A DNA stretch of 12,100 nucleotides from contig CAJLFU010000054.1 in NCBI GenBank assembly GCA_905205995.1, positions 1 through 12,100 of the forward strand, read 5' to 3'. The notes beneath the pieces were generated by a model, which was not told where the DNA came from, searched no databases, and worked only from the letters and a program-made list of their open reading frames with translations. The stretch is from an uncultured Haemophilus sp. Lineage in GTDB: Bacteria; Pseudomonadota; Gammaproteobacteria; Enterobacterales; Pasteurellaceae. A program made the translations under genes and the position numbers. Each line of letters begins with the position of its first letter. Position 1 is the first letter of the stretch. Shown here piece after piece: positions 1 to 5,724 of the stretch.

Positions 1-565
1 GGTTTGATAATTTTTTCATATAGCCTGCAAGATAGCCGACTTCTCGACCACCTACACCGATATCACCTGCCGGCACATCGGTATCCGGTCCAACATGACG
101 ATAAAGTTCTGCCATTAGCGCTTGGCAAAAGCGCATGACTTCTGCATCTGATTTTCCTTTAGGATCAAAATCTGAACCGCCTTTCGCACCGCCCATTGGT
201 AATGTGGTTAAGGCATTTTTAAAGATCTGTTCAAAGCCTAAGAATTTTAAAATCGATAAGTTAACAGATGGATGGAAACGCATTCCGCCTTTGTATGGAC
301 CAATTGCGCTGTTGAATTGAATACGGAAAGCTCGGTTTACTTGAACTTGACCTTTATCATCAGTCCACGCCACACGGAACTGAAATGCGCGCTCAGGTTC
401 AACTAAACGCTCTAATAAAGCTTCTGAACGATATTTAGGATTTGCTTCCAAGAAAGGCCAGATTGAAGTGAAGACTTCACGAACGGCTTGTAAAAACTCA
501 GATTGGTGGCCATCACGTTGAGCCACTTTTTCGAGAAATTCGTCTAAGGATGCTACTGCTGACAT
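1..565 (-). CDS. gdhA: NADP-specific glutamate dehydrogenase, N-terminal 188 residues (3' end outside window)
   Basis: The enzyme makes glutamate from 2-oxoglutarate, ammonium and NADPH in the cytoplasm. I read the minus strand from an ATG at 563-565, with AGAAGG about 8 nt upstream. The 188 visible residues run off the left edge; family members are about 447-450 aa, so roughly 260 residues (the nucleotide-binding domain) are missing. Visible marks are YKGGMRFHPS (residues 91-100, K92 a substrate ligand), FEQIFK (111-116, Q113 and K116 substrate ligands), PMGGAKGG (123-130, K128 the catalytic lysine) and PAGDIGVGGRE (165-175). These positions match the numbering I recall for E. coli GdhA, so the start is well supported. 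There is no frameshift in the visible part. It lies downstream of hemB but is separated from it by a strong terminator and has its own candidate promoter. Confidence 0.96.
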   Translation of the reverse strand, partial: MSAVASLDEFLEKVAQRDGHQSEFLQAVREVFTSIWPFLEANPKYRSEALLERLVEPERAFQFRVAWTDDKGQVQVNRAFRIQFNSAIGPYKGGMRFHPSVNLSILKFLGFEQIFKNALTTLPMGGAKGGSDFDPKGKSDAEVMRFCQALMAELYRHVGPDTDVPAGDIGVGGREVGYLAGYMKKLSN

Positions 566-644
566 AGGATTTTCCTTCTAGTAGTGAGTGAGTATGATGT
601 GTGTAAAATTATTTTATTTCACCGTCTTCTTGCGGTGTGCCTTC

Positions 645-674
645 AATATAGCAATGAAAAAATCAATTCAGCAA
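645..674 (-). promoter_or_regulatory. Candidate sigma-70 promoter of gdhA
   Basis: On the minus strand TTGCTG (669-674) and TATATT (645-650) are 18 bp apart, with the gdhA ATG about 80 nt downstream. The leader carries a small CACCG/CGGTG stem (620-637). It is a prediction from the hexamers only. A nearby TTGATT is spaced too closely to serve as the -35 element. Confidence 0.5.
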
Positions 675-707
675 TAGTTTTTTTATAGAAAAAATGAAGA
701 AAAAATA

Positions 708-742
708 AAAAACGAGAAAACATTTAATATTTTCTCGTTTTT
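708..742 (-). terminator. Rho-independent terminator downstream of hemB
   Basis: A perfect 13-bp stem (708-720 with 730-742) encloses a 9-nt loop. On the minus strand it is followed by a long T-rich tract. It lies about 55 nt past the hemB stop codon and before the gdhA promoter, so it separates the two genes. The stem is A/T-rich at its base with a CGAG core. The flanking A/T runs are nearly symmetric, but there is no gene to terminate on the plus strand. Confidence 0.85.
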
Positions 743-797
743 ATTAGATAAAATCTAAAATCAGCATCTAAGCTAACACTTCAACTTAAAAAAGTCC

Positions 798-1820
798 TTA
801 TTTATTTTTACCTTCTAAGTAAAGCCACTCTGCAACCTGCTTCGCAAAGTACGTCAAGATACCATCTGCACCCGCACGTTTAAAGCAAAGCAATGATTCC
901 ATAATACATTCTTTTTCTTTCAACCAACCATTTTGAATGGCTGCCATATGCATCGCATATTCGCCAGAAACTTGGTAAGCAAAAGTTGGCACGCCGAAAT
1001 ACTCTTTCACGCGATATACCATATCCAAATATGGCATACCTGGTTTCACCATCACCATGTCCGCACCTTCTTGTAAATCAAGTGCGACTTCTTGCAAGCC
1101 CTCATTGCCATTTGCCGGATCAAGTTGGTAAGTTTTCTTATCCCCACCTTTCAGATTACCCGCAGAACCGACTGCATCACGAAATGGACCATAGTAATTA
1201 GACGCATATTTCGCTGAGTACGCCATAATTTGCGTGTTGATATGGCCATTCTCTTCCAATGCCTGACGAATACGGCCAATACGACCATCCATCATATCAC
1301 TCGGTGCCACAACATCTGCACCTGCTTCAGCATGAGAAAGTGCCTGTTTGATCAGAATATCTGTCGTGATATCGTTTAATACATAGCCTTCTTCATCAAT
1401 GATGCCATCTTGTCCGTGAATAGTATAAGGATCAAGCGCCACATCAGTTAATACGCCTAATTCTGGATACGCGGCTTTCAATGCTTTTACCGCACGCTGT
1501 ACCAAACCATTTGGGTTAAACGCTTCATCTGCCATTAAAGATTTTTTATCTTGCTCAACTACAGGGAATAATGCGATCACAGGCACACCATATTTCACTA
1601 AAAGGCCTGCTTCAATTAATAACTGATCGATGGTTAAACGCTCAACTTTAGGCATAGAAGGCACTGGCTCACGATGATTTTCACCTTCAATAATAAATAC
1701 CGGATAAATTAAATCATTCGCTGTTAAGGTATTTTCTGCCACTAAACGGCGGCTAAAATCATGTTTACGTAAGCGACGAAGACGACGGGTTGGGAAACCG
1801 CCTAAAATTTGTTGAGTCAT
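798..1820 (-). CDS. hemB: Delta-aminolevulinic acid dehydratase (porphobilinogen synthase)
   Basis: HemB condenses two 5-aminolevulinate molecules to porphobilinogen, the first common step of tetrapyrrole synthesis, in the cytoplasm. The protein is 340 aa, normal for the family. The two Schiff-base lysines are K204 in AYSAKYASNYYGPF and K259 in MVKPGMPYLD; DMMDGR (175-180) is also present. The metal region reads DVALDPYTIHGQDG (126-139). The three cysteines of zinc-type enzymes are replaced by A128, D130 and D138, as in the Mg-dependent Pseudomonas-like type. The ATG at 1820 has AGGA upstream. It follows tatC by 57 nt with a short hairpin between, and there is little room for a promoter, so readthrough from the tat promoter is likely. 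A haem-requiring Haemophilus would lack this gene. Confidence 0.97.
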   Translation of the reverse strand: MTQQILGGFPTRRLRRLRKHDFSRRLVAENTLTANDLIYPVFIIEGENHREPVPSMPKVERLTIDQLLIEAGLLVKYGVPVIALFPVVEQDKKSLMADEAFNPNGLVQRAVKALKAAYPELGVLTDVALDPYTIHGQDGIIDEEGYVLNDITTDILIKQALSHAEAGADVVAPSDMMDGRIGRIRQALEENGHINTQIMAYSAKYASNYYGPFRDAVGSAGNLKGGDKKTYQLDPANGNEGLQEVALDLQEGADMVMVKPGMPYLDMVYRVKEYFGVPTFAYQVSGEYAMHMAAIQNGWLKEKECIMESLLCFKRAGADGILTYFAKQVAEWLYLEGKNK

Positions 1821-1852
1821 AATAATATTCCTGTTTTTTTATGATGTTAAAA

Positions 1853-1871
1853 GGGCGTATCACCTACGCCC
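1853..1871 (-). terminator. Short hairpin between tatC and hemB, probably a leaky terminator
   Basis: GGGCGTA (1853-1859) pairs perfectly with TACGCCC (1865-1871) around a 5-nt loop. On the minus strand the stem is followed by TTTTAAC. Four Ts are a weak release signal, so I read this as a partial terminator that lets some tat transcripts continue into hemB. Confidence 0.55.
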
Positions 1872-1877
1872 ATTTTC

Positions 1878-2672
1878 TTAATCTTTGTGATTTAAATCAG
1901 TCTGATTTTCTACCGCACTTTCTTCATCCGTTGTCTCTTCTTCATCCTCTTTCGGTTGATAGAAACGAGCAACTAATAAGCCTAATTCGAATAAAAGGCA
2001 CATTGGTACGGCAAGTAACGTTTGTGAGAAAACATCGGGTGGCGTTAAGATCATACCGACAAAAAACGCACCGACAACAATATAAGGACGTTTTGAAGCC
2101 AATGCTTTCGTCGTGGTTACACCTGTCCAACAAAGTAAAATAATAGCAACAGGTACTTCAAAACACACACCGAATGCCAAGAATAATGCTAAAGCAAAAT
2201 CAAGGTAACTACTGATATCTGTGGCGATAGCCACCCCTTCTGGTGCGGTTTGAGTAAAGAAACTAAACACAAAAGGGAAAACGATGTAATAAGCAAATGC
2301 CACACCGCAATAGAATAAAACTGTACTGGAAAATAATAACGGATAAATTAAACGTTTTTCATGTTGATACAGCGCCGGTGCAACAAACGCCCAAATTTGA
2401 TAAAGCAAATAAGGCACCGAAATAAATACCGATACAATCGCGGTTAATTTAATTGGCGTAAAGAAAGGCGTTTGAATATTGGTTGCAATCATCGTTGCGC
2501 CCTTTGGCATTACTGCCGTTAAAGGTGCGGCGACAAAATGATAAATATCATTAGAAAAATAAACCAACGCCACAAAAACCACTAAAATACAAATTACACA
2601 ACGTAATAAGCGGTTTCTGAGTTCAACAAGATGGGTAATTAACGGTTGGGAATCGTCCGTCGTATTGCTCAT
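1878..2672 (-). CDS. tatC: Sec-independent (twin-arginine) translocase subunit TatC
   Basis: TatC is the inner-membrane receptor for twin-arginine signal peptides and works with TatA and TatB to export folded proteins. It has 264 aa and six predicted membrane spans; E. coli TatC has 258. Recognisable segments are PLITHLVELRNR (residues 10-21, E17 and R19), WAFVAPALYQHEKR (94-107, with E105 equivalent to the E. coli residue that contacts the signal peptide), TAPEGV and LTPPDVFSQTLLA. Over the first 235 residues it is close to the enterobacterial protein. The acidic C-terminal tail (EDEEETTDEE) is an extension and contains an uptake signal in frame. The ATG lies 9 nt after the tatB stop. Confidence 0.98.
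   Translation of the reverse strand: MSNTTDDSQPLITHLVELRNRLLRCVICILVVFVALVYFSNDIYHFVAAPLTAVMPKGATMIATNIQTPFFTPIKLTAIVSVFISVPYLLYQIWAFVAPALYQHEKRLIYPLLFSSTVLFYCGVAFAYYIVFPFVFSFFTQTAPEGVAIATDISSYLDFALALFLAFGVCFEVPVAIILLCWTGVTTTKALASKRPYIVVGAFFVGMILTPPDVFSQTLLAVPMCLLFELGLLVARFYQPKEDEEETTDEESAVENQTDLNHKD
1912..1920 (-). repeat. Haemophilus DNA uptake signal sequence (USS) inside tatC
   Basis: Exact AAGTGCGGT on the minus strand, encoding part of ESAVEN in the variable TatC tail. Uptake signals in coding DNA usually sit in tolerant positions, and this one does. Confidence 0.9.
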
Positions 2673-2681
2673 AATTATTCT

Positions 2682-3287
2682 CTAGGACTTAGCTTCAGAT
2701 TTAGGTGCTGGTTGCAGTTCCACATCATCCGGCGAATAGTAATCAGATAAACGCTCGGTTAATTCAGCTTGTTCATGGGCTTCAAGTGCGGTCAAATCCA
2801 CTTCTATTTTTTCAGGTTCTGAAACTTCAGCAAGTTCATTCTCTACATGCTCTATCGATGCTGTTTCAGCTGGTTTTTCTGTAGTTTCTTCTGAATTCAC
2901 CACGAGTTTTTCAGCAGAATCAGCCGAATTTTCAGCCGCACTTTTAATTTCTTTAATTTGCTCTTCGACCGTTGTGCCCGCTGCAGCCGCTTTTTCTTCT
3001 AGCTCTGCACGCATTTTTTGAGCTTGCTCTTTTAGCTCTTCAACGGTTTTACTTAAGTCTGGGGAAAGCTGTTTTAGATTCAGTTGTTCCGCTTTCTTAA
3101 TGCTATCTTGCAACTCTTGCAATTTAAGCTCTTGTTTTAATTCATTTTGAACATTAGCTGCCAATCCACGGATTGTTTTCACCCAGCCCATTACAGTGCG
3201 AATAGCCACAGGTAAACGCTTAGGGCCTAGTACCACTAAGCCCACAAGCATCAACAAAACAAGTTCGGAAAAACCAATATCAAACAC
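2682..3287 (-). CDS. tatB: Sec-independent (twin-arginine) translocase subunit TatB
   Basis: TatB pairs with TatC in the receptor complex for folded twin-arginine substrates at the inner membrane. The N-terminus MFDIGFSELVLLMLVGLVVL (1-20) with E8, followed by GPKRLP, is diagnostic: one membrane helix, a hinge, then an amphipathic helix. Residues about 50-110 are rich in E, K, Q and L and probably helical; the rest is an acidic, low-complexity tail. At 201 aa it is somewhat longer than E. coli TatB (171 aa). The start codon is GTG (3285-3287), only 2 nt after the tatA stop, so translation is probably coupled. Confidence 0.96.
   Translation of the reverse strand: MFDIGFSELVLLMLVGLVVLGPKRLPVAIRTVMGWVKTIRGLAANVQNELKQELKLQELQDSIKKAEQLNLKQLSPDLSKTVEELKEQAQKMRAELEEKAAAAGTTVEEQIKEIKSAAENSADSAEKLVVNSEETTEKPAETASIEHVENELAEVSEPEKIEVDLTALEAHEQAELTERLSDYYSPDDVELQPAPKSEAKS
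2784..2792 (+). repeat. Haemophilus DNA uptake signal sequence inside tatB
   Basis: Exact AAGTGCGGT on the plus strand, antisense to tatB. It falls in codons for DLTALE in the variable C-terminal tail. Confidence 0.9.
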
Positions 3288-3289
3288 GG

Positions 3290-3520
3290 TTATGCCTGTT
3301 CTTTATCTTTTACAGTTTCAGTTTTTTCAGCGGTTGTTGTACCGTCTTTAATTTGAGTAAACTCCGCATCTTTTTTTGGCTCATCATCAGACATCGCTTT
3401 TTTAAAGCCTTTTACTGCTGCGCCAAGATCAGAGCCCGCATTGCGTAATTTTTTTGTACCGAATACTAATAAAATCACGACTAATAAAATAATCATTTGT
3501 GCTGGGGATAAACCAAACAT
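3290..3520 (-). CDS. tatA: Sec-independent (twin-arginine) translocase subunit TatA
   Basis: TatA is the pore-forming subunit that oligomerises around a folded substrate docked on TatBC. The 76-aa protein has an N-terminal membrane helix (residues about 4-20) with a polar Q8, the FGTKKL motif (20-25) at the hinge, GSDLGAAVKGFKKAM (29-43) as the amphipathic helix, and a charged disordered tail. Q8 and FGTKKL distinguish TatA from TatB, which has E8 and GPKRLP here. The ATG at 3518-3520 has GGAG 7 nt upstream. It is the first gene of tatABC-hemB and has a good promoter about 40 nt upstream. Confidence 0.97.
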   Translation of the reverse strand: MFGLSPAQMIILLVVILLVFGTKKLRNAGSDLGAAVKGFKKAMSDDEPKKDAEFTQIKDGTTTAEKTETVKDKEQA

Positions 3521-3560
3521 AGAAAAACTCCGTTAGAATTAAATTGAAAATTTGGGCTTG

Positions 3561-3589
3561 AATATACTCTTTTTATACACTTCTCTCAA
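3561..3589 (-). promoter_or_regulatory. Sigma-70 promoter of tatABC(-hemB)
   Basis: On the minus strand TTGAGA (3584-3589) is 17 bp from TATATT (3561-3566). This is near-consensus spacing and sequence, and it lies just downstream of the BCCT terminator. The expected transcript start is near 3554, leaving a leader of about 34 nt. Confidence 0.7.
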
Positions 3590-3601
3590 GAGGTAATTTT
3601 A

Positions 3602-3642
3602 AAAGTGTGGTCAAAAAATCATGTTATTTTCAACCGCACTTT
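3602..3642 (-). terminator. USS-dyad terminator after the downstream BCCT gene
   Basis: On the minus strand an exact uptake signal (3633-3641) is followed after a short loop by a degenerate inverted copy (3603-3611, AAGTGTGGT) and TTTT. Paired USS stems commonly act as intrinsic terminators in Haemophilus. One C/A mismatch and two G-U pairs weaken this stem relative to the copy at 5657-5697. Confidence 0.7.
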
Positions 3643-3669
3643 AGTCTTATTATTCAGCCAGTTCTGTTT
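3626..3669. repeat. 44-bp direct repeat, copy A (matches 5681-5724)
   Basis: This segment is identical over 44 bp to 5681-5724. It holds one USS terminator arm plus the sequence that, in copy B, encodes the last residues (TELAE and stop) of the BCCT protein. The spacing between copies (2055 bp) is about one gene length, as expected from a tandem gene duplication. Confidence 0.95.
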
Positions 3670-3700
3670 ATTCATCAGACATTAACTCTCGTCCACCATG
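3650..3700 (-). pseudogene. Vestigial 3' end of a duplicated BCCT gene
   Basis: Downstream of the BCCT stop at 3721, the minus strand still reads as a decayed form of the end of the 5705-7732 gene. The reading is RELMSDE-stop-TELAE-stop against GQELMAHEQTELAE-stop, with TAA where the intact copy has CAA. It is out of frame with the upstream reading frame, so the downstream paralogue lost its original C-terminal end and now stops at 3721. Confidence 0.75.
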
Positions 3701-3720
3701 CTGAACTTATGAGACAGGAA

Positions 3721-5640
3721 TTATGAAATAACAAAATCCAGTTCTTTCATGTATCGCTCATAACATTGCAAGATGTCCACGATCAAATCCTCTTCCTTTG
3801 TGATATTCAAAGGATAGCCTTCCAATTGCATATTTGTTGAAACCATTAATGCATGATGAACTTGTGCTGTTTCAGGCTCAGCCCTCTCAAACAAGGTAAT
3901 TTGGTAAAAAAAATCTTCTGCTAATCCATTTTCAATAGAAAGAATCAGTTGATTATTATCTCGGTCAAAATATTGCTGTAATGTCACATTTAAACCATAG
4001 GTACCAATGAGTAACAGGCGTAACTCTCTCATTGCTAAAAGTGCCGTTGTTTTTAAATGAAAAATAGCGTCATCTCGATTAGGTTCAATCACTAACTGTC
4101 TTAAACGGCTACGCCAGTTTGTACCGGTCCACAAATCTGAAACCTCTGTGGAATAATATTGACGTTCAAATCGTAAACCTTTTAACAAACTCCATACCAT
4201 CACTGACATCAACAGAGCAAAAGGTAAAGAGAAAAACAACATCGTTGATTGGAGTATTTCAATGCCGCCAAAAAGATAAAGAACAAACGTAACCGCTGAC
4301 AATAATCCACCCCAAAACATAGATTGCCAACGAGGTGAAACCTGGCTTTTGTCTTCAATTGCGATATTATTAAGCGTATAAATACCAAAGTTAATGGTTA
4401 CAATAAAAAAGAGTGTGATAATAAATAAAGCTAAGGTTTTAGTTAAGCCGGAATAGGGTAAATAACTCAAAAAATCAAAAAGAAGTGATCCCACATCATT
4501 TACAGCTCGACCTAATGCCCCCTTAGCAAGATGCTCATTCACCCAAATTGCTCCATTACCAAATACCGTGAACCACAAAACGAAGAATAAACTTGGTACC
4601 ATCAATACGCCGAAAATAAACTCTCGCAAAGTTCGTCCGCGAGAAATCCGTGCAATAAAAATCCCAAAGCCGGGTGCCCATGAAAACCACCATGCCCAGT
4701 AAAAAACCGTCCAATCCATAAACCAGTCTAGATGTTCTATATCATAGGCATAAGCCTTGAAGCCGACTCTAATTAAACCGCTTAAATAGGTACCAATATT
4801 TTCCGTAAAAGCCGAAATTAAATATATTGTTGGACCGAATAGCAAAACCAATAGCATAAAGAGAAAGGTAACGCCTAGATTTAGCTCACTAAGAATACGG
4901 AACCCGTTGGCAATCCCTTGCAGTGAAATTAAGATAGCAATGATAAAAACACTCACTAAAATAAGGGGAACCAAATACGGTGAGTTATCCAATAAATGCA
5001 TTGAGTGGAATGCTGCAGCCAACCGAATCGCACTGTAACCTAAGGTTGCGACTACGCCAAATAAGGTGGTACAAATCCCGAGAATATCAATGACATCCCC
5101 CACTTTTCCATTAATCTTTTCTTTCAGTAAGGGATAAAAACAAGAGCGTAAAGAAAAGGGTAATTTATAGCGAAATCCGAAGTAAGCTATCGTAAGTGCA
5201 ATTAATCCATAAATAGCCCAAGCACTGATACTCCAATGAAAAATACTAAAAAATAATGCTGTTCGAACTTTCTCATATTCACCTATTGGTGAAAGAAAAT
5301 GTGAAAGCGGTTCAGCTACGCCAAGGAAAACAATGCCAATACCAATTCCAGAGGTGAAGAGTAATGCAATCCAAGAGCCTAATTTAAACTCTGGTTCTTC
5401 CTCATCACTCCCGAGTTTAATATCGCCGTATCGTCCTAACGCCAAGAAAAGTAAAAAGAATAGAAAAAATGCACTCAGTAAAATATAAAACCAGCTAAAT
5501 TGAGAGAAAATAAAGGCTTTCGCCGCAGCAAGATAAGATATCGTTTGCTGCGTATCAAATAAAAGGGCTGCAATAATCGCTAAACTAAAACCTAAACTGC
5601 CCCAAATAACATTTGCTTTGAAAGTATTTTGTATCTTCAT
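3721..5640 (-). CDS. BCCT-family transporter, diverged paralogue of the 5705-7732 gene
   Basis: This is a 639-aa inner-membrane carrier of the betaine/choline/carnitine family with about 12 membrane spans and a roughly 150-residue cytoplasmic C-terminal domain like BetT. I start it at the ATG 5638-5640 (MKIQNTFK) because that aligns with its neighbour's N-terminus. A longer frame from 5730 runs through the neighbour's stop and terminator. No clear Shine-Dalgarno precedes 5640. The aromatic cage of spans 4 and 8 is kept (W136, W141, Y144, W317, W318, W321). Two sites differ from the family norm: APGFG (322-326) in place of APFVG, and VTINFG (414-419) in place of TSADSG, which in BetP supplies the Na2 sodium ligands. 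Substrate and coupling ion may therefore differ from those of its neighbour; I cannot name them. Confidence 0.9.
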   Translation of the reverse strand: MKIQNTFKANVIWGSLGFSLAIIAALLFDTQQTISYLAAAKAFIFSQFSWFYILLSAFFLFFLLFLALGRYGDIKLGSDEEEPEFKLGSWIALLFTSGIGIGIVFLGVAEPLSHFLSPIGEYEKVRTALFFSIFHWSISAWAIYGLIALTIAYFGFRYKLPFSLRSCFYPLLKEKINGKVGDVIDILGICTTLFGVVATLGYSAIRLAAAFHSMHLLDNSPYLVPLILVSVFIIAILISLQGIANGFRILSELNLGVTFLFMLLVLLFGPTIYLISAFTENIGTYLSGLIRVGFKAYAYDIEHLDWFMDWTVFYWAWWFSWAPGFGIFIARISRGRTLREFIFGVLMVPSLFFVLWFTVFGNGAIWVNEHLAKGALGRAVNDVGSLLFDFLSYLPYSGLTKTLALFIITLFFIVTINFGIYTLNNIAIEDKSQVSPRWQSMFWGGLLSAVTFVLYLFGGIEILQSTMLFFSLPFALLMSVMVWSLLKGLRFERQYYSTEVSDLWTGTNWRSRLRQLVIEPNRDDAIFHLKTTALLAMRELRLLLIGTYGLNVTLQQYFDRDNNQLILSIENGLAEDFFYQITLFERAEPETAQVHHALMVSTNMQLEGYPLNITKEEDLIVDILQCYERYMKELDFVIS

Positions 5641-5656
5641 ATTTGTTTTAAGATAA

Positions 5657-5697
5657 AAAGTGCGGTTAAAAATTAAGAGGATTTTCAACCGCACTTT
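5657..5697 (-). terminator. USS-dyad terminator between the two BCCT genes
   Basis: Two exact uptake signals in inverted orientation (5658-5666 and 5688-5696) form a stem with one G-U pair at its inner end. It is followed on the minus strand by TTTTT. It sits 8 nt past the 5705 stop and ends only 17 nt before the next gene's ATG, so the downstream gene depends on readthrough unless it has a promoter inside the upstream gene. Confidence 0.85.
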
Positions 5698-5724
5698 AGT
5701 CTTATTATTCAGCCAGTTCTGTTT
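5681..5724. repeat. 44-bp direct repeat, copy B (matches 3626-3669)
   Basis: Identical to copy A. Here the segment is functional: it includes the last codons and stop of the intact BCCT gene and one arm of its terminator. See copy A for the duplication argument. Confidence 0.95.

Noticed and set aside
1841..2143. Plus-strand open frame opposite tatC
   Set aside because: It lies antisense to a highly conserved gene, with no ribosome site and no recognisable protein. The same applies to plus-strand frames at 135-320, 986-1201, 5731-5916, 6027-6443 and 6615-6809, and to minus-strand frames at 1942-2133 and 6601-6813.
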